Made by a program: the position numbers and the translations under genes
Source of the DNA: Burkholderia anthina
Lineage (GTDB): Bacteria > Pseudomonadota > Gammaproteobacteria > Burkholderiales > Burkholderiaceae
Length of the DNA stretch: 64,000 nucleotides
Assembly (NCBI RefSeq): GCF_001547525.1
Contig: NZ_CM003768.1
Location: 1,054,001 to 1,118,000 of the forward strand
Direction: 5' to 3'
Notes under the pieces: model-generated
Databases searched by the model: none
What the model saw: only the letters and a program-made list of their open reading frames with translations
What the model was told of the DNA's origin: nothing
Shown here: piece by piece, positions 46,647 through 55,515 of the stretch
Layout of the letters: every line of letters starts with the position of its first letter
Numbering within the stretch: position 1 is the stretch's first letter

Positions 46647-47807
46647 TCAGAAACGGTGACGCAGGCCGAGGTTGACCATCGTCTGCGAGCTCGTGCCCGC
46701 ATAACCGTACGAGCCGATCGATGCCTGCGCGGCCATCGAGCCGCCCTTGCCGTCGCCGGTCTGGCCGCTCGCGTGCTGGTACGCGGCGGTCAGGTAGACG
46801 TCGGTGCGCTTCGACAGGTTGTAGTCGGCTCCGGCCGATACCTGGTGATAGGTCGCCGACGTGTCGCCGCCCGAGCGCGTGTAGCTGTAGCCGACGCCGA
46901 CGAGCAGCGCATTCGTCGCCTGGTAGTTCACGAAGCCTTGCCCCGTGTTGTAGTGCTCGTTCGAGCCGAACACCGAGCTGGCGTCGCGGCGGTACTGCGC
47001 GTTGCTGTAGCCGAGGCCGAACGTGAACGGGCCGGCGACGTACTGGCCCGCGATGCGCGCGATGCCGATCGAATGGGCGCTCGCGTAGCCGTTGTTGATC
47101 GGGCCGTCGAACGTGCCGTCCGACGAGCTCGTCCAGCCGTTGCGCACGCCGCTCGACGCGGGGCTGTTGGTCGCGTGGAAGTAGCCGCCCGCGACGCTGA
47201 ACGGCCCGTTGTTGTACGACACGGCGGCCGAGTACGACTGCGCGGCGCCGGTGCTGCCGGCGATGCCGCCGAACGAATACATCGCCGCGAACTGCAGGCC
47301 CGAATAGACGGCCGACGTGTACTTCACCGCGTTGTCGACGCGGAAGCTGTTGTCGTAGTTGTCGACGTCGCCCGGCGTCGCGAACGCGCTGCCCAGATAG
47401 TTGTCGGCGGTGATGCCCTGCACGAGATCGATGAGCGGGTCGTACTGGCGGCCGAACGTGAGCGTGCCGTAGCGGTCGCTCGCCAGCCCGACGAAGGCCT
47501 GCCGGCCGAACAGGCGGTTGCCCTGGCCCAGCCGGCCGTTGCTCGGGTCGAAGCCGTTCTCGAGCTGGAACAGCGCCTTCAGCCCGCCGCCGAGATCCTC
47601 GGTGCCTTTCACGCCCCAGCGGCTGCCGGCGAGGTTGCCCGCGCTGCTGTTGCCGAGCATCCACGCGTTGTCCTTGCCTTGTGCATGGTTCACATAGGTG
47701 ATCGACGTGTCGATCACGCCGTACAGCGTGACGCTCGACTGTGCATGCGCGACGGGCATCGCCGCGAACGATGCGAGCGAAATCAGCGAGAGGGTCGTGC
47801 GTTTCAT
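46647..47807 (-). CDS. General trimeric porin, Burkholderia OmpC/OpcP type (386 aa)
   Basis: Gram-negative porin of the beta-proteobacterial class. The signal peptide MKRTTLSLISLASFAAMPVAHA is followed by QSSVTLYGVIDTSITYV, the hallmark mature N-terminus. SRWGVKGTEDLGGGLKALFQ, LFGRQAFVGLASDRYGTLTFGRQYDP and a C-terminal GLRHRF with terminal Phe complete the 16-strand pattern. The ATG at 47807 follows AAGGAGAATGAA. The gene is flanked by an AT-rich leader and a strong terminator, so it is a monocistronic, probably highly expressed unit. Confidence 0.95.
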   Translation of the reverse strand: MKRTTLSLISLASFAAMPVAHAQSSVTLYGVIDTSITYVNHAQGKDNAWMLGNSSAGNLAGSRWGVKGTEDLGGGLKALFQLENGFDPSNGRLGQGNRLFGRQAFVGLASDRYGTLTFGRQYDPLIDLVQGITADNYLGSAFATPGDVDNYDNSFRVDNAVKYTSAVYSGLQFAAMYSFGGIAGSTGAAQSYSAAVSYNNGPFSVAGGYFHATNSPASSGVRNGWTSSSDGTFDGPINNGYASAHSIGIARIAGQYVAGPFTFGLGYSNAQYRRDASSVFGSNEHYNTGQGFVNYQATNALLVGVGYSYTRSGGDTSATYHQVSAGADYNLSKRTDVYLTAAYQHASGQTGDGKGGSMAAQASIGSYGYAGTSSQTMVNLGLRHRF

Positions 47808-48202
47808 TTCATTCTCCTTGCGCATTGGTGTGGGTTCGTGATCCGGAATGGCAGGAGACTACAGAGCCGCGATAAAACCGCAAAAATGAAATTCTCTATT
47901 GTGGCCTGGTGAAGACATGGCTTTTCCAGGAAATTCACCATTGAGGGATTTGGATTATTGACCGTTGTGTATCAATAGGCGGCGAATTTCGGGCGTTCGT
48001 CATTGCGTTTTGCGTGTCTCGTGATAATTCGACGCGCTTTTCGGTTGAATTTCCCCGTTGCCGACATTGTTATTTTTTCGTCAAATCGTTATTTAACGGA
48101 TTGAATTGGCGTGGCCGGAATGAATGTGATAAAGGCGGGCAATTCGCGCCGGGCGGACGACATCGCGGCTTGCCCATTCGCCGCCGGGCCGCCACGCGTC
48201 GA
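47808..48202. other. AT-rich leader and promoter region of the porin gene
   Basis: These 395 bp are the AT-richest part of the window and contain no gene. They must hold the porin promoter on the minus strand, but no single -35/-10 pair is compelling. Two mutually exclusive stems are present: CCTGG (47905-47909) with CCAGG (47926-47930), and TGGTGAA (47907-47913) with TTCACCA (47934-47940). These could be a small-RNA or stability element. Confidence 0.5.
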
Positions 48203-49093
48203 TCATGCGGCTTGCGGCGGCGAGCGTCGCCGCGACGCCGCCTCGATCAGTTGCGCCAGCGTTTGCGCGGGTTCCGACATCGTGCGCCGCGCGCGATGCA
48301 CGAGGCCGATGTCGCGATGGAACGTGTGATGCCCGAGGTCGATCGCGCGCACGCCGGCCGGCCAGCGGCGATACACGGCGGTTTGCGGCACGATCGCGAC
48401 GCCGATGCCGTTCTCGACCAGCTTGACGATCGCGTCGAGCTCGTCGAGTTCGCAGGTGTCGCGCACCGCGATGTGCATCTTGCGCAGAAAGCGGTCGACC
48501 TGGCGGCCGCCGAACGACGCGCGATCGTAGCGCACGAACGGCTCGCTCGCGAGCAGGGCGGCCCAGTCCTTGCCCTTCACGCCGCGCGGCACGATCAGCC
48601 GGAACGGTTCCTGTGCGAGCGTCGTCCAGTGCAGGTCGCTCTGCAGCGCAAACGGCGGCCGGATGATCGCGGCCATGTCGATCTCGCCCGCGTCGACCCG
48701 GTTGACCAGCTCGATCGACAGCCCCGGTATCACGCGCGTCCGGCATGTGGGGTGCCGGCGATGGAAATCGGCCAGCGCGGCCGGCAGCAGCGCGCTCTGC
48801 ACCGATGCGATCGCGCCGATCGTCACGCGCACGGCGGCCGGCGAGCCGGGCGCGGTCGAACTCAGGTTCTCGTACAGGCCGATCAGCGTCTGCGCCTGGT
48901 CCAGCACGTGATGACCCATTTCGTTGAGCCGCGCCGATCGCCCTTGCCGGTCGAACAACGCGAAGCCGAGTTCGGCTTCGAGGCGCTGCATCTGCGCGCT
49001 CACGGCCGCCTGCGTGAGCCCGATACGGTTGCCGGCGGCGGCAAAGGTGCCTTCCCGGGCGACGGCGACGAGGGTTTTCAGTTCGCGGATCAT
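48203..49093 (-). CDS. LysR-family transcriptional regulator (296 aa)
   Basis: An N-terminal winged helix (LKTLVAVAREGTFAAAGNRI, GLTQAAVSAQMQRLEAELG, LFDRQGRSARLNEMG) plus a substrate-binding domain (VRVTIGAIASVQSALLPAAL onwards; VENGIGVAIVPQTAVYRRW). Divergent from the VOC-enzyme gene at 49206, the usual LysR arrangement. The 112-bp gap is AT-rich and contains a TTCA/TGAA pair (49093-49113) overlapping the regulator start codon, possibly an autoregulatory site. The inducer is unknown. Confidence 0.92.
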   Translation of the reverse strand: MIRELKTLVAVAREGTFAAAGNRIGLTQAAVSAQMQRLEAELGFALFDRQGRSARLNEMGHHVLDQAQTLIGLYENLSSTAPGSPAAVRVTIGAIASVQSALLPAALADFHRRHPTCRTRVIPGLSIELVNRVDAGEIDMAAIIRPPFALQSDLHWTTLAQEPFRLIVPRGVKGKDWAALLASEPFVRYDRASFGGRQVDRFLRKMHIAVRDTCELDELDAIVKLVENGIGVAIVPQTAVYRRWPAGVRAIDLGHHTFHRDIGLVHRARRTMSEPAQTLAQLIEAASRRRSPPQAA

Positions 49094-49205
49094 TCATCAA
49101 TTCCGTTTGTGAATCAGCCAATTTTATATTGATTTAATTTTTGTCCGGGCTTGTCTACCATGGTGCCGTCCTCGCGCCCCGCGAGCGCTCCTTCACGAGG
49201 CCATC

Positions 49206-49631
49206 ATGAGTCTTTCCCCGTTTCACCTGGCGATTCCCGTCCACGACCTGCCGGCCGCGCGCGATTTCTACGGCCGCGTGTTCGGGCTGGAAGAGGGGCG
49301 CTCGAGCGCGCAGTGGGTCGACTTCAACTTCTACGGCCATCAGCTCGTGATCCACGAACATCCGAAAACCGCGTCGCAGGAAAGCGCGCATACGAATGCG
49401 GTCGACGGCCACGACGTGCCGGTGCCGCATTTCGGGATCGTGCTCGACTGGGCAAGCTGGGAGGCGCTGGCCCAGCGGCTGCGTTCGTTCGGCGTGACGT
49501 TCGTGATCGAGCCGTATGTGCGGTTCCAGGGGCAGGTCGGCGAACAGGCGACGATGTTCCTGTTCGATCCGTGCGGCAATGCGCTCGAGTTCAAGGCGTT
49601 TCGCGACATCGGCCAACTGTTCGCGAAGTGA
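49206..49631 (+). CDS. VOC-superfamily (glyoxalase/dioxygenase fold) protein (141 aa)
   Basis: Two beta-alpha-beta3 modules: [20 protein letters not shown] and [20 protein letters not shown]. Putative metal ligands H7, H75 and E128 (GNALEFKAF) occur at the positions used by glyoxalase I and extradiol dioxygenases. It could be a lyase, dioxygenase or resistance protein. Likely under control of the divergent LysR protein, and probably cotranscribed with the flavin reductase gene 132 bp downstream. Confidence 0.87.
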   Translation: MSLSPFHLAIPVHDLPAARDFYGRVFGLEEGRSSAQWVDFNFYGHQLVIHEHPKTASQESAHTNAVDGHDVPVPHFGIVLDWASWEALAQRLRSFGVTFVIEPYVRFQGQVGEQATMFLFDPCGNALEFKAFRDIGQLFAK

Positions 49632-49763
49632 CCTGCCGCGGCGCCTGCGCCGACCGAAATCGGGTGCGAGAATGCGGCCTCGGATCCGGCCGCGCGCAGG
49701 TGCGACGGCCGGCGCCGCGCCGCACGGCCTCCGTCCGTGCGCGCCGTTCTCCAGGGAGCCCGT

Positions 49764-50348
49764 ATGAACAGTCACATCGCGCCGGTGGCGCTGAACAAAG
49801 CCTACCGTCTCCTCAATCACGGCCCGACCGTGCTCGTGTCGGCCCGCCACGACGGCGTCGACAACGTGATGGCCGCCGCGTGGGCGTGCGCGCTGGACTT
49901 CCTGCCGCCGAAGCTGACGGTCGTGCTCGACAAATCCGCGAAGACACGCGAGCTCGTCGAGCGCAGCGGCACGTTCGTGATCCAGGTGCCGACGGCCGCG
50001 CAACTGCGGCTCACGCATGCGGTCGGCAGCCACAGCCTTGCCGAGCGGCCCGACAAGCTGCGCGAGGCGGGCGTCACGCTGTTCGACGTCGACGGCCACG
50101 ACCTGCCGTTCGTCGCCGGCTGCTCGGGCTGGCTCGCGTGCAGGCTGATTCCGGAGCCGCACAACCAGCAGACCTACGACCTGTTCATCGGCGAGGTGGT
50201 CGCCGCGTGGTCCGACACGCGCGTGTTCCGCGACGGCCACTGGTATTTCGAATCGGCCGATCCCGCGCTGCGCAGCCTGCACTACATCGCGGGCGGCAAT
50301 TTCTATGCGATCGGCGAATCGCTGCACGTCGACCCGGACGCGCGGTAA
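49764..50348 (+). CDS. Flavin reductase-like FMN-binding protein (194 aa)
   Basis: Flavin-reductase/flavoredoxin split-barrel fold: PTVLVSARHDGVDNVMAAAW, ALDFLPPKLTVVLDKSAKT, GTFVIQVPTA and a C-terminal YIAGGNFYAIGE. It may supply reduced FMN to a monooxygenase or act as a ferric reductase. The ATG at 49764 follows AGGGAGCC; a start nine codons upstream is less likely. It shares direction with the VOC gene. Confidence 0.88.
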   Translation: MNSHIAPVALNKAYRLLNHGPTVLVSARHDGVDNVMAAAWACALDFLPPKLTVVLDKSAKTRELVERSGTFVIQVPTAAQLRLTHAVGSHSLAERPDKLREAGVTLFDVDGHDLPFVAGCSGWLACRLIPEPHNQQTYDLFIGEVVAAWSDTRVFRDGHWYFESADPALRSLHYIAGGNFYAIGESLHVDPDAR

Positions 50349-50388
50349 GTAAGCGACGCGCGAACCGTCCCGATGTGGGAACCGCGCG

Positions 50389-51285
50389 TCACGCGCGTTT
50401 TTTCAATTCCGCCAGCATGAGGTCGGCGAACGCCTGCGCGACGCGCGGCAGCGTGCGCCCGCGCTTGACGACGAGCGCGATCGGCCGCACGAACGCGGGA
50501 TCGTCGATCGGCTTCGCGACCAGATCGGGCTCGGCGCGCACCTCGCGGGCGGTCGCGGGCAGGATCGTCACGCCGAGGCCGCCGCGCACCATCGCGACGG
50601 CCGTCATCATGTAGGTCGGCTCGCACGCGATGTCGGCCGTGCAGCCGGCCGCTTCCAGCGCGGCATCGACCACGCTGCGCACGCTCGTGCCCTGCGCGGT
50701 GAGCACGAGCGGCACGCCGGCGACGTCGGCGGTGCCGACGCGGCGCTTGCGCGCGAGCGGATGATCCTTCGGGCACACGGCGACGAGCCGGTCCGCGCCC
50801 ACATACAGCACTTCCAACGACGCATCGAACGTGTCGCCGCCGGTCAGCCCGAGATCGGCATCCTCGTTGCGCACGAGCGCGGTGACGAGGCTCGCGACGC
50901 CGTCGCGGATCTCGAAGCCCGCGCGCGGCACGTCGCGCCGGAACGACTGGATCAGCTCCGGCAGCATGCTCGATGCGAAGGTCGGCAGGCACGCGAGCCG
51001 CACCGTGCCGCTCGCGCCTTCGCCGAGCGCGCGCGCATCGCGCAGCACGCGCTCCATGTCGTCGAGCGAGCGTTGCAACAGCGGCAGCAACTCGCGCCCG
51101 GTCTGCGTGAGCGCGACGCTGCGGCTGTTGCGGTCGAACAGGCGCGCGCCGACGATTTCCTCGAGCCGGCGGATCTGCACGGTCAGCGCCGGCTGCGACA
51201 GGTGCAGCCGCGCGGCCGCGCGCGTGAAGTTGCCGGCGTGCGCGACGGTGACGAACGCGCGAATGTCCCGAAGATTCAGATCCAT
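50389..51285 (-). CDS. LysR-family regulator of the CitMHS-AtuA operon (298 aa)
   Basis: Canonical LysR N-terminus (MDLNLRDIRAFVTVAHAGNF, LSQPALTVQIRRLEEIVG, LFDRNSRSVALTQTGRE) and effector domain (GTVRLACLPTFASSMLPELI; MVRGGLGVTILPATAREV), resembling CynR/CbbR-type regulators. It diverges from the transporter gene across a 97-bp AT-rich gap, the standard place for LysR control. The effector is probably a tricarboxylate or a catabolite of the operon (inference). Confidence 0.93.
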   Translation of the reverse strand: MDLNLRDIRAFVTVAHAGNFTRAAARLHLSQPALTVQIRRLEEIVGARLFDRNSRSVALTQTGRELLPLLQRSLDDMERVLRDARALGEGASGTVRLACLPTFASSMLPELIQSFRRDVPRAGFEIRDGVASLVTALVRNEDADLGLTGGDTFDASLEVLYVGADRLVAVCPKDHPLARKRRVGTADVAGVPLVLTAQGTSVRSVVDAALEAAGCTADIACEPTYMMTAVAMVRGGLGVTILPATAREVRAEPDLVAKPIDDPAFVRPIALVVKRGRTLPRVAQAFADLMLAELKKRA

Positions 51286-51382
51286 AACGATTCGTGATTG
51301 CTACGATCAAATCATTTCAATTGTGCTATCGCTGCGCCGACCTTACGCTCGTCTCCAACAAAAGACAAGGTAGGAGACACGG

Positions 51383-52681
51383 ATGCTGCCGTTACTCGGG
51401 CTTGGCACGATCGTCGTGCTGCTGGCCGCGATTCTGTCGAAGCGGATGTCACCGCTCGTCGCGCTGATCATCGTGCCGATCGCCGCGTCGCTGATCGGCG
51501 GCTTCGGGCTGCACACCAGCAAGTTCGTCATCGACGGGCTGAAGGGCCTCGCGCCCGTGGTCGGGATGTTCGTGTTCGCGATCCTCTATTTCGGGACGAT
51601 CACCGATGCCGGCACGCTCGACCCGATCATCGACCGGATCCTGCGCGCGGTCGGCACGCGGCCGACGCGCATCGTGATGGGCACGACGCTGCTCGCGCTG
51701 CTGATCCACCTCGACGGCTCGGGCGCCGTCTGCTTTCTCGTGACGATTCCGGCCGTGCTGCCGCTGTACGACCGGCTGAAGATGGACCGGCGCGTGCTGG
51801 CCGCCGCCGTGTCGATGGCCGCGGGCATCAACTTCCTGCCGTGGACGGGGCCGATGATCCGCGCGTCCGCGTCGCTGCACCTGCCGGTGTCGGCGCTGTT
51901 CAATCCGCTGATTCCGGTGCAGGCGATCGGGCTCGTGTTCGTGTTCGGCGTCGCGTACTGGCTCGGGCGGCGCGAGGAGAAGCGGCTCGGCCTGTCGCGC
52001 GACGATGCGTCGATCCCGCTGCCCAGGCGCGAATTGACGGCCGACGAGCAGGCGCTGCGCCGGCCGCATCTGTTCTGGTTCAACGTCGTGCTGACGCTCG
52101 TCGTGCTCGGCACGATGGTCGTGATGGGCGAGAAGATTCCGCCCGCGATCATGTTCATGGTCGGGCTGTGCATCGCGCTGATGGTGAATTACCCCGACGT
52201 CGACATGCAGCGGAAGCGCATCGACGCACATGCGCGGGCGGCGTTGATGATGGCCGGCATCCTGCTCGCGGCCGGCGTGTTCACCGGGATCATGCAGGGC
52301 AGCGGGATGCTGAAGGCGATGGCGCAGGCGGCGGTTGGCTTCGTGCCGCCGTCGATGGCCGGCCACATTCCGGTCGCGCTCGGCCTCGCGTCGATGCCGC
52401 TCAGCATGCTGTTCGATCCCGATTCGTTCTACTTCGGCGTGCTGCCCGTGATCGCGGAAGTGGCCGGCCAGCTCGGCGTGCCGGCCGTGCAGGTCGGGCA
52501 GGCCGCGCTGCTCGGCCAGATGACGACGGGGTTCCCGGTCAGCCCGCTCACGCCGGCGACGTTCCTCGTCGTCGGCCTGTGCGGGATCGAGCTCGCCGAG
52601 CACCAGAAATTCACGTTTCCGCTGTTGTTCGGCGCGTCGATCGTGATGACGATCGCCTGCGTCGTGCTCGGCGTCTTTTGA
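51383..52681 (+). CDS. CitMHS-family tricarboxylate:cation symporter (432 aa)
   Basis: Inner-membrane carrier of the CitMHS group, whose Bacillus members take up metal-citrate complexes. About 12 hydrophobic segments are visible. Landmarks are LLALLIHLDGSGAVCFLVTI, MAAGINFLPWTGPMIRASAS, SMLFDPDSFYFGVLPVIAEV and TGFPVSPLTPATFLVVGL. A central cytoplasmic loop (about 195-230) is charged. First gene of a unit with atuA and its small partner, so the substrate is likely degraded by them. True substrate unknown. Confidence 0.93.
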   Translation: MLPLLGLGTIVVLLAAILSKRMSPLVALIIVPIAASLIGGFGLHTSKFVIDGLKGLAPVVGMFVFAILYFGTITDAGTLDPIIDRILRAVGTRPTRIVMGTTLLALLIHLDGSGAVCFLVTIPAVLPLYDRLKMDRRVLAAAVSMAAGINFLPWTGPMIRASASLHLPVSALFNPLIPVQAIGLVFVFGVAYWLGRREEKRLGLSRDDASIPLPRRELTADEQALRRPHLFWFNVVLTLVVLGTMVVMGEKIPPAIMFMVGLCIALMVNYPDVDMQRKRIDAHARAALMMAGILLAAGVFTGIMQGSGMLKAMAQAAVGFVPPSMAGHIPVALGLASMPLSMLFDPDSFYFGVLPVIAEVAGQLGVPAVQVGQAALLGQMTTGFPVSPLTPATFLVVGLCGIELAEHQKFTFPLLFGASIVMTIACVVLGVF

Positions 52682-52721
52682 TTCTTCCCGGCGGCGTGCT
52701 CCGCCGGACGACGGTACGGAC

Positions 52722-54083
52722 ATGACAGCAAAGCCTTCACATGAACGGCGCGTGCGCATCGGCGCGGGCGCCGGCTACTCGGGCGACCGGATCGAGCCCG
52801 CGGTCGAGCTGGCCGAACACGGGCAACTCGACTACCTGGTCTTCGAATGCCTCGCCGAGCGCACGATCGCAATCGCGCAGCAGGCGCGGCGCAACGATCC
52901 GGCGCTCGGCTACGATCCGCTGCTCGACGCGCGCATGCAGGCGGTGCTGCCGGTCGCGGCGGCCAAGCGCGTGCGGATCGTGTCGAACATGGGTGCGGCG
53001 AACCCGCGCGCGGCCGCACGGCGTACCGCGCGGATCGCGCAGTCGCTCGGCATCGCGGGGCTGAAGGTCGCGGCGGTCGAAGGCGACGACGTGCTCGACG
53101 TCGTGCTGCGCGGCGCGTTCCGTTTCGAGGAATCGGGCGACGAGGTCGCCGCGTATCGCGACCGTATCGTATCCGCGAACGCGTATCTCGGCGCCGCGCC
53201 GATCGTCGACGCGCTCGCGGCCGGCGCGGACGTCGTGCTGACCGGGCGCGTCGCCGATCCGTCGCTGTTCGCCGCGCCGCTGATCCACGCATTCGGCTGG
53301 CGGATGGACGACTGGGACACGCTCGGGCAGGCGACCGTCGTCGGCCATCTGCTCGAATGCGCGGGGCAGGTGACGGGCGGCTATTTCGCCGATCCCGGCT
53401 ACAAGGACGTGCCGAATCTGGCGCGGCTCGGGTTCCCGATCGGCGAGGTCGCGGCCGACGGCTCGGTCGTGATCACGAAGGTGCCGCACGCGGGCGGCCG
53501 CGTGAGCGCGGCGACCTGCAAGGAACAATTGCTCTACGAGATTCACGACCCGGCGCGGTATCTGCAGCCCGACGTCGTGGCCGATTTCACGCGCGTGGCG
53601 GTCGCGGAGGAGGCGACCGATCGCGTGCGCGTGACGGGCGGGCGCGGCGCCGCGCGGCCCGACACGCTGAAGGTGTCGGTCGCGTATGTCGACGGCTGGA
53701 TCGGCGAAGGGCAGATCTCGTACGGCGGGCCGGGTGCGCTCGCGCGGGCGCGTCTTGCGCTCGACATCGTTCGCGAGCGGCTCGCGCTGACCGGTGTCGC
53801 GGCGAGCGAGTTGCGCTTCGACCTGATCGGCGTCGATGCGCTGTACGGCGACGCGACGCCGGCCGTGCGCGGCGAGCCGGCCGAGGTGCGCGTGCGGGTG
53901 GCCGGCCGCGCGGCGAACGCCGCCGAGGCCGCGCGAATCGGCAACGAAGTCGAGACGCTCTATACGAACGGGCCGGCCGGCGGCGGCGGCGCGTTCAAGT
54001 CGACGCGCGAGGTGATCGCCGTGCAGTCGGTGCTGCTGCCGCGCTCGGCCGTGACGCCGTCGTTTTCATTCGTGGAGGGCTGA
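52722..54083 (+). CDS. AtuA-family protein, DUF1446 domain only (453 aa)
   Basis: Matches the N-terminal domain of AtuA (acyclic terpene utilisation) proteins: RIGAGAGYSGDRIEPAVELA, LDYLVFECLAERTIA, RIVSNMGAANPRAAA, DVVLTGRVADPSLFAAPLIH and GHLLECAGQVTGGYFADPGY. The reaction of AtuA is not established. In many homologues a C-terminal domain of about 100 residues is fused; here that domain is a separate downstream gene whose start overlaps this stop by one base. Context with a citrate-type transporter points to carboxylate catabolism rather than terpenes. Confidence 0.9.
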   Translation: MTAKPSHERRVRIGAGAGYSGDRIEPAVELAEHGQLDYLVFECLAERTIAIAQQARRNDPALGYDPLLDARMQAVLPVAAAKRVRIVSNMGAANPRAAARRTARIAQSLGIAGLKVAAVEGDDVLDVVLRGAFRFEESGDEVAAYRDRIVSANAYLGAAPIVDALAAGADVVLTGRVADPSLFAAPLIHAFGWRMDDWDTLGQATVVGHLLECAGQVTGGYFADPGYKDVPNLARLGFPIGEVAADGSVVITKVPHAGGRVSAATCKEQLLYEIHDPARYLQPDVVADFTRVAVAEEATDRVRVTGGRGAARPDTLKVSVAYVDGWIGEGQISYGGPGALARARLALDIVRERLALTGVAASELRFDLIGVDALYGDATPAVRGEPAEVRVRVAGRAANAAEAARIGNEVETLYTNGPAGGGGAFKSTREVIAVQSVLLPRSAVTPSFSFVEG

Positions 54084-54394
54084 TGCAACTGCGTGAACTC
54101 GCGCATGCGCGCACCGGCGACAAGGGCAATACGCTGAACGTGTCGGTCATCTGCCGCGATCCGCGTCATTACGATCATCTGCGCACCCACCTCGATGCGC
54201 AGGCGGTGAAGGCATGGCTCGCGGGCATCGTGCACGGCGACGTCGTGCGCTACGAATTGCCGGCGCTCGGTGCGTTCAACTTCGTGCTGAGCGATGCGCT
54301 CGGCGGTGGCGTGACGCGCTCGCTCGCGCTCGATGCGCACGGCAAGTCGGTCAGTTCGGCGCTGCTGGCGATCGAGGTGCCGGATCCGGCGTGA
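54083..54394 (+). CDS. AtuA C-terminal-domain-like small protein (103 aa)
   Basis: LRELAHARTGDKGNTLNVSV and GALNFVL-type residues (ALGAFNFVLSDALGGGVTRS) match the ferredoxin-like C-terminal domain usually fused to AtuA proteins. It starts by TGATG overlap with the atuA-like gene, with GGAGGG just upstream, so the two halves are surely made together and probably form one enzyme. No catalytic residues can be named. Confidence 0.88.
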   Translation: MQLRELAHARTGDKGNTLNVSVICRDPRHYDHLRTHLDAQAVKAWLAGIVHGDVVRYELPALGAFNFVLSDALGGGVTRSLALDAHGKSVSSALLAIEVPDPA

Positions 54395-54649
54395 TGGCGG
54401 GCGTCGCGGTCGGGACGCGGCCGGGCGCGCACGGAATCGGCAGTTCGCGGCCCGTGCGCGTGCTCGATGCGCGCGCCGGCGATGTGCGCAGGCACGAGGC
54501 GATGACGTGATGGGCAACGATGCAGGGCGCGTCGTCGTCGGCAACGGGCGGTCGCCATTCTTTTCCGCCCCGGACGACGTGTGAAGGATCGACGGGGACC
54601 CGCCGATTCTGCAACAATCCGCCGCACACCCATCCGACCTGATCTCGTC

Positions 54650-55474
54650 ATGACTGCCCAGAACCCGACCATACGTCTCAAGCCGCTCTTGGCTTCGCTC
54701 GCCGCCCTTGGCGCGCTCGCGGGACTCACGGCGCTCGCCGCACCGTCGCCCGTTCATGCCGCCGAGCCGGCCCAGCCCGACCGTCAACTGAAAACCTTCA
54801 TCCACGACACGTACGGCAACTGGCGCGCGAGCCGCAAGGGCTGGCAGGCGGACGGCGACGATTTCATCCATTCGCCGTGCGGCGTGCTGCGCGTGGCGAC
54901 CGCGGACGGCCCGCGCACGCTGCTCGCGATGTGCGGCGAGACCGAGGCGGCGGTGCAGAACGGGATGCCGGGCATGGATTCGGACGCGACGCCGGGCGCG
55001 ATCGACCTGTACGTGCTGAAGCCTTCGCCGGACGGCAGGACGCTCGAGCCGGTCGCGAAGAAAACGGAGATCGCATCGGGCGGGCGCGGCGAACCGGGCA
55101 CGGTGCACATCGAGCGGCTCGGGCCGCACCTGTTCGGGTTCGTGATCGGCGAAAGCGACACGCGGCAAGGCTATACGCAACGCTTCCGTTCTATCTGGCT
55201 GCCGGTCGGTAATGCGCTGGTGCATGCGGCGGCACGCATCGACGAGGCGCTCGACAACGCGGAGTCGACGGAATGCGCGAACGCCCGCGCGCGCTGCGAG
55301 GAACGCCGCTTCGAGATCGCGCCGGACACGGCCGGCACGGGCGACGTCTATCCGCTGACGGTCACGGAAACGGGTACGCGCGGCGACAAGGCCATCCATG
55401 CACGCTACACGGTGAAGTTCGACGCCGCGCGCGGCCGCTACGTCGTGCCGAAGGCGTTGCGCGACGGGTACTGA
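54650..55474 (+). CDS. Secreted protein of unknown function (274 aa)
   Basis: Signal peptide (LLASLAALGALAGLTALAAP, cleavage near VHA-AEP, about residue 40). The mature protein of about 235 residues is beta-rich and has four cysteines at sites suiting two disulfides (SPCGVL, AMCGET, TECANA, ARCEER). No family recognised. The start at MTAQNPTI is preferred to one 23 codons upstream, which would bury the signal peptide. It is convergent with the CdsA-like gene and looks like an independent unit. Confidence 0.75.
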   Translation: MTAQNPTIRLKPLLASLAALGALAGLTALAAPSPVHAAEPAQPDRQLKTFIHDTYGNWRASRKGWQADGDDFIHSPCGVLRVATADGPRTLLAMCGETEAAVQNGMPGMDSDATPGAIDLYVLKPSPDGRTLEPVAKKTEIASGGRGEPGTVHIERLGPHLFGFVIGESDTRQGYTQRFRSIWLPVGNALVHAAARIDEALDNAESTECANARARCEERRFEIAPDTAGTGDVYPLTVTETGTRGDKAIHARYTVKFDAARGRYVVPKALRDGY

Positions 55475-55489
55475 TCCTCCGCGCGGGAA

Positions 55490-55510
55490 CGGGCGACGTT
55501 GCACCGCCCG
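55490..55510. terminator. Stem-loop between convergent genes
   Basis: CGGGCG (55490-55495) and CGCCCG (55505-55510) enclose a nine-base loop, 16 bp after the secreted-protein stop and just before the convergent CdsA-like stop. No T tract on either strand. Confidence 0.3.
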
Positions 55511-55515
55511 CGCAT

